Source: Pedobacter sp. PACM 27299
Lineage (GTDB): Bacteria > Bacteroidota > Bacteroidia > Sphingobacteriales > Sphingobacteriaceae
NCBI RefSeq assembly: GCF_001412655.1
Contig: NZ_CP012996.1
Location: forward strand, 5,270,001-5,334,000
Reading direction: 5' to 3'
DNA: 64,000 bases
Position numbers and translations under genes: made by a program
Shown here: positions 37,421 to 45,441 of the stretch, piece by piece
How the letters are laid out: every line of letters starts with the position of its first letter
Numbering within the stretch: the stretch's first letter is position 1
The notes under the pieces: generated by a model
Seen by the model: the letters and a program-made list of their open reading frames with translations, nothing else
Database searches by the model: none
What the model was told of the DNA's origin: nothing

Positions 37421-38101
37421 TTACCATTTTTGATTTTTTGTGCTTTGTACCGGAATCGCTTTTGCGGCAGGTTTAATTATTGGGGTATCCGCCAACATAC
37501 CCTGCTTTAAATGAGCGGCAAACTCCTGTGCTTCTTTTGTCGTTGCTTTAAGGTAGGCAGTCCATTCTGCTGCATTTAATTTTCCCGGTTTTTGTTCTAA
37601 TGGCAGTCCTATCGAAGTTGCAGGAACAAAATTACCATAACGATCCCGCTGATAAGGAATAAAGCAAAAATCAGTTAACCAAAAACGATATTTACCTTCT
37701 TTAAAATCCAGGTATAGCTGATAGCGAACTTCTCCGGAAGGGCGAGTCAATACAAAAGCTGTTTTATTGATGATGAATTTCCCTTTTCCGGTATAAAGGG
37801 AGTCCTTTTCCAGAAGGTTGACTTTAGGAGCTGACTCACTTTTAAAATATGCTTTCGCTAATTCAATGAGTTCTTCTTTTGTTTTCCCTTTTCGGATCAT
37901 CACTTCATAATAGATGTATTTTCCTCTGTCGTCTAATGGCAGTTCTTCTTCAGTTTTTGCTGGAGCTCGCAATTGCTCTTTTTTTGTATTTTGTGGGGAG
38001 TAGATCTCCTTTTGATCCGATTTTTGTTTTTCTTTGAGTTCCTGCGCAAAAACGCCAGTCATTCCAACAAAAGACAACACTCCTATTGCAGCTAATTTCA
38101 T
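37421..38101 (-). CDS. Exported DUF4468-like protein
   Basis: I place the start at 38101, where a signal peptide begins (MKLAAIGVLSFVGMTGVFAQ); the frame stays open to 38182 but the extra 27 residues are not signal-like. The mature protein has a Lys/Glu-rich linker and then a domain starting LPLDDRGKYIYYEVMIRKGKT, with alternating alpha and beta segments, that resembles DUF4468, a TBP-like fold found in Bacteroidota exported proteins. The tail is low in complexity and Pro/Lys-rich. It lies 105 bases after the porin gene. Function unknown. Confidence 0.7.
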   Translation of the reverse strand: MKLAAIGVLSFVGMTGVFAQELKEKQKSDQKEIYSPQNTKKEQLRAPAKTEEELPLDDRGKYIYYEVMIRKGKTKEELIELAKAYFKSESAPKVNLLEKDSLYTGKGKFIINKTAFVLTRPSGEVRYQLYLDFKEGKYRFWLTDFCFIPYQRDRYGNFVPATSIGLPLEQKPGKLNAAEWTAYLKATTKEAQEFAAHLKQGMLADTPIIKPAAKAIPVQSTKNQKW

Positions 38102-38206
38102 AAGCACATTTTTAAAGAAGGGTAATTTAGTTAAAAAGGGAGAAGGCTGCTTAAAACAGCACGTAAAATCTGATTTAAACAACCTCCTATATTGATTTAA
38201 CGAAGA

Positions 38207-39226
38207 CTAAAAAGCATAAACCACTGCCAGAGAAAATTGCGAGGCATTTTTAGAAGGGTTAAGGTTCTTTTTCACAAACATTGGCGTAGATCCATCATCA
38301 AAACGAACCTCAGGAATAAAAGTAAGTCCGCCGGATTTCAGGTTAGCTGATAAAGTAAGCGCTGCAATGTGCTCATCGCTCTCCTCCCCTGTTCCTTTCC
38401 AATTAAAATATTCTCCCCTCAGTCCTAAAGAAAATGCAGAAGTAAATGCATTCTGTGCATACAATGCAGCTCCGGTATAACCTCCCCCATCATGGGTTAC
38501 GGTGTAATCAGCGGCATTCAAACCCAATTTCACTTTTTCCGTCACCTGATAAGCCGTGGTTAAATCCAGGATTGTCCCTGTACCTACTGCTCCCGCTGAT
38601 TTCCCAGACAATACATTCAGGTAAGCCGTCCAACCTTCTACCGGGCTTACTGTTAATTGCCCACCCACATGCGACACACCATTCAGGTCTTTGTACACAT
38701 TCCAGTCGTTGAACAAGCCCAGCATCAAACTTACTTTACTTGAAAAAGCATAACTTCCTTTGATTCCTGCATTTTGAAAAGGCCCGCTTGTGAACAAGTA
38801 CGAAGTCGAATAATTATAGTTTCCTGTTGGAGAGATCACTTCATAGCCAATAAATGTTCCCATATATCCAGCCGTTACTGTAAACTTATCTGTAAAAGCA
38901 TAAGCGGCATATAAATTCTGAATGTGAAAGGAATTGTCGTCAGTTCCGTCTCCATTGATTAAAGATTGGTATTGTCCTCGTGGTCCAAAAGACAATTCAC
39001 CAACAAATGAAGCTTTTCCTGTAGTCTTCTTTAGCGCCAGATCTATCATACCCAGGGAGATAGAGTTCTGGTCGCTGGCAAAGCTGGTTCCGATGTTAGG
39101 TTGTTTCGAAAAATCATACTTATAGTAGGTATCGACAGATCCGGAAATCTGCAAAGGTGCTTCCTGAGCATAAGAAAAGGAAGCGAAGGACAGTGATGCA
39201 GTGGTAAAAATTGATTTCAGTTTCAT
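38207..39226 (-). CDS. Outer-membrane beta-barrel porin (BBP2/OmpL-like)
   Basis: A 339-residue outer-membrane protein with a signal peptide (about 1-20, ending FSYAQE) and regularly alternating beta strands ending in an aromatic residue (SLAVVYAF). The early GSVDTYYKYDF and repeated GxxY/GxxG strand patterns match the porin group annotated as putative beta-barrel porin-2. It lies 107 bases downstream of the ammonium transporter gene on the same strand. In Bacteroidota such porins often follow amtB, so it may allow ammonium or small nitrogen compounds across the outer membrane. Confidence 0.82.
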   Translation of the reverse strand: MKLKSIFTTASLSFASFSYAQEAPLQISGSVDTYYKYDFSKQPNIGTSFASDQNSISLGMIDLALKKTTGKASFVGELSFGPRGQYQSLINGDGTDDNSFHIQNLYAAYAFTDKFTVTAGYMGTFIGYEVISPTGNYNYSTSYLFTSGPFQNAGIKGSYAFSSKVSLMLGLFNDWNVYKDLNGVSHVGGQLTVSPVEGWTAYLNVLSGKSAGAVGTGTILDLTTAYQVTEKVKLGLNAADYTVTHDGGGYTGAALYAQNAFTSAFSLGLRGEYFNWKGTGEESDEHIAALTLSANLKSGGLTFIPEVRFDDGSTPMFVKKNLNPSKNASQFSLAVVYAF

Positions 39227-39333
39227 GGTTTGGTTGGTTTGAGGTATAGAATCAATAATGAGTTAAAGCATTTGTACTGGGGTAATATTACATAGGCAAC
39301 CGTATTTTTAATGGTGATTTGCAAGGGACATGA

Positions 39334-40710
39334 TTAATCAACGTTGTCGATTTCTACTCCTGTGGCGGCCACAATTAAAGTACCCTGGAAATATTTCTCA
39401 TCATGCTGACTAGCATCCAGACCTGCTTCCTCTTCTTCAGAAGTCACACGGATTGGCTGAACAACATTGATTAGTTTGAAGATCAGGAAGGAAACGACGA
39501 AACTAAAAATCGCTACGATGAGCACACCTTTCAGCTGGGTAAAGAAAAATGCCGGGTTTCCATATAACAAGCCATCTACACCACCTGCATTTACTGTTTT
39601 TGTTGCAAATATGCCGGTCAGCAGCATTCCAACGATACCACCTACTCCATGACAAGGGAATACGTCTAATGTATCATCCAAACTGGTTTTTGATTTCCAA
39701 ACTACCGCAAGGTTAGAGACTACTGCAGCTGCTGCTCCGATAAAAATACTGGAGGGAATGCTCACAAATCCAGCACCAGGTGTGATGGCGACCAAACCTA
39801 CTACAGCACCGATACAGAAACCAAGTACGGAAGGCTTTTTACCTCTGGCTACATCGAAAAACATCCAGGATAATCCTGCTGCACCGGCAGCGATGTTGGT
39901 CGTTGCAAATGCAGAAACCGCTAAACTATTTGCGCCTAATGCAGAACCTGCATTAAAACCAAACCAGCCGAACCATAGCAAGCCAGTACCAATCAGTACA
40001 TAAGGAATATTTGCTGGTGGAACTTCCTGATGGTCCTGGTGACTTCTTCTTCTTTTTAATACTAAGGCACCTGCTAAAGCAGCCATACCAGCAGAAATGT
40101 GTACGACGGTACCGCCAGCAAAATCGAGCACACCCATTTTAAACAGGATGCCTTCCGGATGCCATGTCCAATGTGCTAATGGGGAATAGACAAAGAGTGC
40201 AAACAGCACAATAAATAGGATGTATGAAGTGAAACGAATACGCTCAGCAACAGCGCCTACCACCAGGCCTGGAGTGATGATCGCAAACATCAATTGAAAA
40301 AGTGCAAATAAGGTTAAAGGTATGGTTGGCGCCAGGCTCCATGATGGTCCGGAGTTTACGCCCTGAAAGAACAAATAGGTCAATGGATTTCCGATTAATC
40401 CATGAATACTTTCACCAAAAGCCAGACTAAAGCTAACGGTTACCCATAAAACGCTGATCACTCCTGCGGCAACCACACTCTTGATCATCGTAGAAAGTAC
40501 GTTTTTACGGTGAACCATACCTCCATAAAAGAATGCAAGACCTGGAGTCATCAAAAATACCAGAGCAGTAGCCACTAAAATGAATGCAATATCTGAAGAA
40601 TTGTATTTTCCCTCATCAAAGTTCGGATGCAGGGGTACAAAAAGGGCTAAAATTGCAATTATTGCTAAAACTGCAAAAGGTCCCACCTGTTTTAATAAAA
40701 TTTTGGCCAT
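39334..40710 (-). CDS. amtB: Ammonium transporter (Amt family)
   Basis: A 458-residue inner-membrane protein with about eleven hydrophobic segments. Amt-family landmarks are TPGLAFFYGGMVHRKNVLSTM near residue 55, DFAGGTVVHISAGMAALAGAL near 195 with the pore His, GWFGFNAGSALGANSLA, and PCHGVGGIVGMLLTGIFA near 350 with the second pore His. The family conducts NH3/NH4+ and is usually controlled by a GlnK/PII protein. No PII gene is adjacent here, and the protein has no fused PII domain. The A-tract-rich 40711-41039 region lies upstream. Confidence 0.95.
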   Translation of the reverse strand: MAKILLKQVGPFAVLAIIAILALFVPLHPNFDEGKYNSSDIAFILVATALVFLMTPGLAFFYGGMVHRKNVLSTMIKSVVAAGVISVLWVTVSFSLAFGESIHGLIGNPLTYLFFQGVNSGPSWSLAPTIPLTLFALFQLMFAIITPGLVVGAVAERIRFTSYILFIVLFALFVYSPLAHWTWHPEGILFKMGVLDFAGGTVVHISAGMAALAGALVLKRRRSHQDHQEVPPANIPYVLIGTGLLWFGWFGFNAGSALGANSLAVSAFATTNIAAGAAGLSWMFFDVARGKKPSVLGFCIGAVVGLVAITPGAGFVSIPSSIFIGAAAAVVSNLAVVWKSKTSLDDTLDVFPCHGVGGIVGMLLTGIFATKTVNAGGVDGLLYGNPAFFFTQLKGVLIVAIFSFVVSFLIFKLINVVQPIRVTSEEEEAGLDASQHDEKYFQGTLIVAATGVEIDNVD

Positions 40711-41039
40711 AACGCTCGGTTTTTAAGATTTAAATTTGATTTTTTTAGCTTATTTTTCATAAAACTAAGGAATAAATAGAATTATCCGAAATAAAAAGAC
40801 AATAAAATAACAAAAACGTTGTATAAATTCTTAAAAAATCAATAAAAAACAAATAAAAGCACCAATAATTTAGGTTAATAAATTGAAAAATCACAAATAC
40901 ACAACAAAAGACTCATTTGAAATTGAAATATTCAAAATAAACAGCACTAAAAATAGAAAAACAGATAAAAATAAATTGATTTAAAGAATTTTAAGAGATA
41001 AAAACCGGAAATAGAGAAAAACCGTACCTTAGCTATACG
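40711..41039. other. A-tract-rich divergent intergenic region (amtB / SRPBCC)
   Basis: 329 strongly AT-rich bases without a gene. Several A4-A6 runs at about 40812, 40833, 40844 and 40855 are spaced by roughly 11 or 21 bases, close to the helical repeat, so intrinsic bending is likely. I find no clear TAnnTTTG promoter for amtB. TACCTTAG at about 41025 is a 7 of 8 match before the plus-strand gene. Confidence 0.5.
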
Positions 41040-41522
41040 ATGAAAGCATACCATTTAAAGTTTAGTCAGCAGTTACCAATTAATCTTGCGGAAGCCTGGG
41101 ATTTTTTCTCTTCTCCGATGAATTTAGCGAAGATCACTCCGACAGAAATGGCCTTTGAGGTTACTTCTGAACCGCAATTAAGGGAAAAAATGTATCCAGG
41201 AATGATCATTACTTATAAGGTATCTCCATTATTGGGCATCAAGCTGAACTGGATGACAGAAATCACCCAGGTAAAAGATCAGGAATACTTTATAGATGAG
41301 CAGCGGTTTGGGCCATATCAATTCTGGCATCACCAGCATCACTTTACTGCGATAGAAGGCGGCGTGGAGATGAACGACATTTTGACGTATGGCATGCCTA
41401 TGGGCATTTTCGGACAAATGGCCAATGGTTTATTTGTCGCTGCACAATTACAGCAAATTTTTGAGTTTAGAAAGAAGAAAGTGATCGAACTATTTGGCGA
41501 TTATTCCACTACCGGAATATAA
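41040..41522 (+). CDS. SRPBCC-family (START-like) protein
   Basis: A 160-residue protein of the SRPBCC superfamily, in the subgroup often labelled cell-division inhibitor or polyketide cyclase-like. The N-terminus AYHLKFSQQLPINLAEAWDFFSSP matches the typical first strand and helix, followed by NLAKITPTEM. The central strands contain WMTEITQVKDQEYFIDEQ and FWHHQHHFTAIEGG. The family binds hydrophobic ligands in a deep cavity; the ligand here is unknown. Its 3' end overlaps the 3' end of the convergent radical SAM gene by 22 bases. Confidence 0.8.
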   Translation: MKAYHLKFSQQLPINLAEAWDFFSSPMNLAKITPTEMAFEVTSEPQLREKMYPGMIITYKVSPLLGIKLNWMTEITQVKDQEYFIDEQRFGPYQFWHHQHHFTAIEGGVEMNDILTYGMPMGIFGQMANGLFVAAQLQQIFEFRKKKVIELFGDYSTTGI

Positions 41523-42457
41523 GCAGATCCTTGCACTACTCCTCTGCGTTCAATTTCTTTATCGATATAAGTCTGAATAGCAGATTTGTTTAATCCCCAG
41601 TTTGGCGCGATCAACAAATCCCAATCAGAAATTCCAAATAAGCGCTGAATCACTACATCAGGACGCAGCAATGGAATTGCCTTACAAAGGAAGTCTGTAT
41701 ATTCTTCTAAGCTGAAAAGCTTGAAAGGTTCTTTTTTATATTTCGCACCCATGATGGATCCTTCTACTACATGAAGGTGGTGGAATTTAACGAATTTGAT
41801 TTTAGGAAATTTGTTAATTTCATGAATGTAACCCAGCATCATTTCCTCTGTTTCCCAAGGGAAACCAAAAATAGTATGAACACATAGGTCAAGCTTGGAG
41901 TTGTCCAGCAATTTAACTGCAGCTACAAATTCCGCATGACTACAGCCACGGTTGATCTGGTTGAGGGTCTCATCATAAATAGACTCCATTCCCATTTCTA
42001 AATCCACATCGTAACGATCTGCATAACTTTCCAAAAGGGCTACTTTTTCGGCATCTATACAATCCGGGCGGGTTCCTACAGAAAAACCAACTACGTCTTC
42101 CGTATTGATAGAAAGCGCTTCATCATACATCATTTTTAAATAATGTACTGGTGCATAGGTATTGGTATTAGGCTGAAAATAGACAATAAACTTATCTGCT
42201 TTATAAAAACCTTTCCCTCTTTCTATCCCTTGTTCCAGCTGCTCACGGATAGTTGGCAGTTTCCTGGAAAGCTCTGGTGTAAATGAATCTACGTTACAAT
42301 AGGTACAACCGCCATAACCTTTACTGCCATCACGATTTGGACAGGTAAAACCACCATCAACGATTACTTTGAATACACGCTGCCCCTTATACTTCTCTTT
42401 CAAGTGCGTTCCGTAATTATTATATCCCTTTATTCCTAAGTCCAGTAGAGTTCCCAA
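41501..42457 (-). CDS. TIGR01212 family radical SAM protein (YhcC-like)
   Basis: A 318-residue cytoplasmic radical SAM protein. The Cys cluster reads CPNRDGSKGYGGCTYC near residues 38-53, with the long spacing before CTYC that marks the YhcC/TIGR01212 group. Later motifs include YFQPNTNTYAP, GFSVGTRPDCI, DLEMGMESIYDETL and HTIFGFPWETEEMM. Length matches E. coli YhcC. The biochemical role is not firmly established. It overlaps the end of the SRPBCC gene, and a -7 element is seen at 42474. Confidence 0.92.
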   Translation of the reverse strand: MGTLLDLGIKGYNNYGTHLKEKYKGQRVFKVIVDGGFTCPNRDGSKGYGGCTYCNVDSFTPELSRKLPTIREQLEQGIERGKGFYKADKFIVYFQPNTNTYAPVHYLKMMYDEALSINTEDVVGFSVGTRPDCIDAEKVALLESYADRYDVDLEMGMESIYDETLNQINRGCSHAEFVAAVKLLDNSKLDLCVHTIFGFPWETEEMMLGYIHEINKFPKIKFVKFHHLHVVEGSIMGAKYKKEPFKLFSLEEYTDFLCKAIPLLRPDVVIQRLFGISDWDLLIAPNWGLNKSAIQTYIDKEIERRGVVQGSAYIPVVE

Positions 42458-42473
42458 TTGCTTTAATTTTTCA

Positions 42474-42481
42474 CAAAAGTA
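42474..42481 (-). promoter_or_regulatory. Candidate -7 element for the YhcC-like gene
   Basis: On the minus strand this reads TACTTTTG, a full TAnnTTTG match 17 bases before the start codon. The -33 side is unclear. Confidence 0.35.
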
Positions 42482-42545
42482 CGGCTTTTATTTTTAATAC
42501 CTTTTCTCAGGTTAGGAGTAATTTTTTGATGGGTTATTCGATCTT

Positions 42546-43139
42546 CTACTTATCAACCCTCATCCCTTCAATCTCGTTCATATATTTAGAGAAAACCTGC
42601 AAATAATTCAGCTCCGCATGCTCGGGGCGCGAGATGAAAATTTTGAAATCCTCCAGGTCATTGATGGTAAATCCCATCCTAACAAACAGCTCCTGATCTG
42701 CTGGCCAATCCTGCAGGTTCACTTTCTTCTCTGCTATTTTCCGATACAATGCTAATCCATAAGAAAAATCCTTGTACTCGGCAGTCTTCCTAAAATTTTG
42801 AAAGAAATCTACAATCGTACGGTAAGTAGCGGGTTTTCCAGCTCTCACCTCCTGCAGCATTAACATCCCCAGCATATTACCTTTAAGAAAAGCACTATCT
42901 ACCGGGTTAAAATTACCGCATCGTTTCAGGATTTCAATATCCCGCTGTAAGGCCTGATCTTTCTCCCCAGATTTATGTTTTACAAAATAAGGTTCCTGGT
43001 CTAATGTCTTTTCACAATCTATGACTTCCTGGGCATGAGCTGAAATGCTGATCGTCGATAACAGCGACCATAGCATCAGATATTTAGATAAAAGGAATAC
43101 ATACTTATATACATATACAAACTGGTTCAATATCTTCAT
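42546..43139 (-). CDS. Exported or membrane-anchored hypothetical protein
   Basis: I choose the start at 43139 (MKILNQFVYVYKYVFLL), which precedes a hydrophobic segment ending SISAHAQE; the frame extends to 43172. The mature part of about 160 residues is helical, with two cysteines close to its start and middle (VIDCEKTL, LKRCGNF). It contains the segment DWPADQELFVRMGFTINDLEDF. I recognise no family. Its neighbours give no functional clue; it stands alone between the radical SAM gene and the ArsR remnant. Confidence 0.65.
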   Translation of the reverse strand: MKILNQFVYVYKYVFLLSKYLMLWSLLSTISISAHAQEVIDCEKTLDQEPYFVKHKSGEKDQALQRDIEILKRCGNFNPVDSAFLKGNMLGMLMLQEVRAGKPATYRTIVDFFQNFRKTAEYKDFSYGLALYRKIAEKKVNLQDWPADQELFVRMGFTINDLEDFKIFISRPEHAELNYLQVFSKYMNEIEGMRVDK

Positions 43140-43289
43140 CAGGATTTCTTTTTTGGCAAAGGTATAAAACACAAAGAGTTTAACCCTGTCTTTCCCAACA
43201 AAGAGAAAAGAGTAGCCGATGCCAGATCAGCAGCACCTCTCTCCTCAACCATAAATCCAAAAGACCCTAGGCTAGATTGCATTTATATC

Positions 43290-43307
43290 TGCAACCATAT
43301 AGTTGCA
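43290..43307. promoter_or_regulatory. Inverted-repeat operator before the ArsR-type gene
   Basis: TGCAAC (43290-43295) and GTTGCA (43302-43307) flank CATATA, ending two bases before the ATG at 43310. This sequence type is known upstream of ArsR/SRPBCC gene pairs, so it is probably an autorepression site. Confidence 0.6.
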
Positions 43308-43309
43308 TT

Positions 43310-43638
43310 ATGATCATTAGAAGAGATGTATTTCAAGCCATAGCCGACCCTACACGCAGGCAGATTATAGAGAAAATTGCCGGGGGCCCTATGCACCTAA
43401 ACGCCATTGCAGAGAGTTTCGCTAGCAGCAGACAGGCCATATCCAAACACATTCAGATCCTGACGGAGTGTGGTCTGGTTGAGGTTACTCAAAAGGAAGG
43501 GAAAGATATTGCGAAGCCCGTTTGGAATGACTGAACGAAGTGTGTGATTGGGTACAGCAATCCAAAAAAAAATGGCTGCAAAAATTCGAGAAACTAGACC
43601 AGTACCTGGAATCGCTTAAAAATGAAAACCAAAAATAA
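43310..43638 (+). pseudogene. Frameshifted ArsR-family transcriptional regulator
   Basis: The first part, from MIIRRDVFQAIADPTRRQII through HLNAIAESFASSRQAISKHI and LTECGLVEVTQKEGKD, is a normal ArsR winged-helix domain. The frame then stops at TGA 43532-43534. The rest of the family C-terminus continues one base out of frame from CTG at 43531 (LNEVCDWVQQSKKKW, then LQKFEKLDQYLESLKNENQK) to a TAA at 43636-43638. This fits a single-base deletion near 43530, since that frame has a TGA just before. Members of this group usually regulate an adjacent SRPBCC gene, absent here. A sequencing error is possible; otherwise it is a decayed or truncated regulator with its operator still in place. Confidence 0.75.
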
Positions 43639-43669
43639 AAGAAAGAATAAAGAGAAAAGACAGGTAATT

Positions 43670-43709
43670 ATATATCTATATGTATTAACATCTATACATA
43701 TAGATATAT
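43670..43709. repeat. Perfect 16-bp inverted repeat upstream of selO
   Basis: ATATATCTATATGTAT (43670-43685) and its exact complement ATACATATAGATATAT (43694-43709) flank an 8-base spacer. Fourteen bases of the right arm recur at 8818-8831. No T-tract follows, so it is not a usual terminator. It is 110 bases before the selO start. Confidence 0.8.
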
Positions 43710-43818
43710 TTAATAACTTCATCAGGCAAAAAAAATTACTTAGTTCAGATGTAAGTGCTGAGCGGTAATTCCTGAATTAACCTGATATTTGTCATCAACG
43801 TAAAATTCAGAATTACCT

Positions 43819-45375
43819 ATGCAGCACCTGAGCACCCATAAATTTGTCAATGATTTTACTGAAGCTTTTGAGGGCGATCAAAGCGGCAATCCGCAGCCCC
43901 GTCAGACTCCAGGAGTATTATATAGCAGGGTTTTACCCAGCCCGGTTAAACAGCCAAAACTATTGGCATGGACCGGAGATCTTGCTGCGGAGTTAGGTAT
44001 CGAAGCGCCAAATGAGAACGACCTGAACATTCTTGGCGGTAACGCGATTAATGCCAGCATGAAACCTTATGCTGCTTGTTATGCAGGGCATCAGTTTGGA
44101 AATTGGGCAGGGCAATTGGGCGATGGCAGAGCGATCACCCTTGGCGAATGGCCGCTACCAGACGGTAAATCCTGGGAGTTGCAGTTAAAAGGTGCCGGTC
44201 TTACCCCCTACTCTCGTCGTGCAGATGGCAGAGCGGTATTACGGTCTTCGGTTAGGGAATACCTGATGAGCGAGGCGATGTACCATTTGGGCGTACCTAC
44301 CACCAGAGCCTTAAGCTTGGTGGCGACAGGTGACCTGGTGATGAGAGATATGTTTTATGATGGCCGTCCGGCTCCAGAACCAGGTGCGATTGTGATGCGT
44401 GCTGCTCCTAGTTTTTTACGCTTCGGCAACTTTGAAATGTTATCAGCCAGAAAAGAATATGAAAACTTACAAAAACTAGTCGACTGGACCATTGAAAAGT
44501 TCTATCCGGAACTTACAGGTCCTGATAAAACCTTAAATTGGTTCAAAAAAGTCATGGAAAGCACCGCCATTATGGTGGTGGAATGGCTTAGAGTAGGATT
44601 TGTACATGGAGTAATGAATACAGACAACATGTCTATTCTTGGTTTGACGATAGATTACGGACCTTACTCATTCCTGGATGCTTATGACCTGAATTTTAGC
44701 CCGAATACTACAGATCATCCGGGACTTCGTTATGCTTATGGTAAACAACATTCCATTGCATACTGGAACTTGAGTTGTCTGGCCAATGCGATCTCTCCTT
44801 TATTCGAAGATCCAAAAGAGCTGATCAGTGCGGTGGAAAGCTTTGGTCCGATTTTCTATGAGAAATTCTATTCGATGAAAGCCAGCAAGATGGGATTTGA
44901 TGACCTTTCTGATGGAGATATTGGCTTGATTGATGATTTCGAAAATCTACTGGCCAACCTGCAACCAGACATGACTATTTTCTATCAGTTGTTAGGGGAA
45001 ATTCCTGAGGATTTAATATCGGCTGCTGATATCAGCGCTCATTTTGATAGCGCTTTATACCATGATTTATCAGAGATAGAACAGGAACTATTGGTTAATA
45101 ACATCCTTACTTATCAGGAACGTCTGGCAAAAAATAACATTTCCAGAAGAGATGCTCAATCAAAAATGCGGACCAGCAATCCAAGGTTTATCTTACGAAA
45201 TTACTTATTATACCAGGCGATCTATGAACTTGAAAAAGGAGATGATGGGCTTTTCAAAAGATTACAGACTGCATTAAGTGATCCCTATTCAAAAGCTCAT
45301 GATGAGTTTTTTGCATTGAGGCCACAATGGGCAAATGAACAGCCTGGCAGTGCCACTTTATCCTGCAGTTCTTAG
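43819..45375 (+). CDS. selO: Protein adenylyltransferase SelO (YdiU/UPF0061)
   Basis: A 518-residue pseudokinase-fold enzyme that transfers AMP from ATP to Ser, Thr or Tyr of target proteins, linked to oxidative-stress response. Family segments are CYAGHQFGNWAGQLGDGRAI near residue 92, LQLKGAGLTPYSRRADGRA, VREYLMSEAMYHLGVPTTRAL, HGVMNTDNMSILGLTIDYGPYSF near 257, and a C-terminal ATLSCSS. The Cys three residues from the end corresponds to the redox-active C-terminal Cys (or Sec) that pairs in a regulatory disulfide in characterised members. Length and start fit the family. The gene is monocistronic, followed by a hairpin shared with the dGTPase gene. Confidence 0.95.
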   Translation: MQHLSTHKFVNDFTEAFEGDQSGNPQPRQTPGVLYSRVLPSPVKQPKLLAWTGDLAAELGIEAPNENDLNILGGNAINASMKPYAACYAGHQFGNWAGQLGDGRAITLGEWPLPDGKSWELQLKGAGLTPYSRRADGRAVLRSSVREYLMSEAMYHLGVPTTRALSLVATGDLVMRDMFYDGRPAPEPGAIVMRAAPSFLRFGNFEMLSARKEYENLQKLVDWTIEKFYPELTGPDKTLNWFKKVMESTAIMVVEWLRVGFVHGVMNTDNMSILGLTIDYGPYSFLDAYDLNFSPNTTDHPGLRYAYGKQHSIAYWNLSCLANAISPLFEDPKELISAVESFGPIFYEKFYSMKASKMGFDDLSDGDIGLIDDFENLLANLQPDMTIFYQLLGEIPEDLISAADISAHFDSALYHDLSEIEQELLVNNILTYQERLAKNNISRRDAQSKMRTSNPRFILRNYLLYQAIYELEKGDDGLFKRLQTALSDPYSKAHDEFFALRPQWANEQPGSATLSCSS

Positions 45376-45391
45376 TTTTCCGCTGTAAAAA

Positions 45392-45430
45392 GATTGATTC
45401 CCATGCTTATTCTGGTGATGGGAATCAATC
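45392..45430 (-). terminator. Hairpin terminator between selO and dgt
   Basis: GATTGATTCCCAT and ATGGGAATCAATC form a perfect 13-bp stem with a 13-base loop. On the minus strand CTTTTTAC follows, so it mainly serves the dGTPase gene whose stop is at 45442. On the plus strand the U-tract is poor. Confidence 0.82.
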
Positions 45431-45441
45431 CTAAAAAATGA

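Noticed and set aside
43535..43638. Programmed frameshift in the ArsR gene
   Set aside because: No slippery heptamer precedes the frame junction and such a mechanism is not known for this family, so a deletion or sequencing error is simpler.
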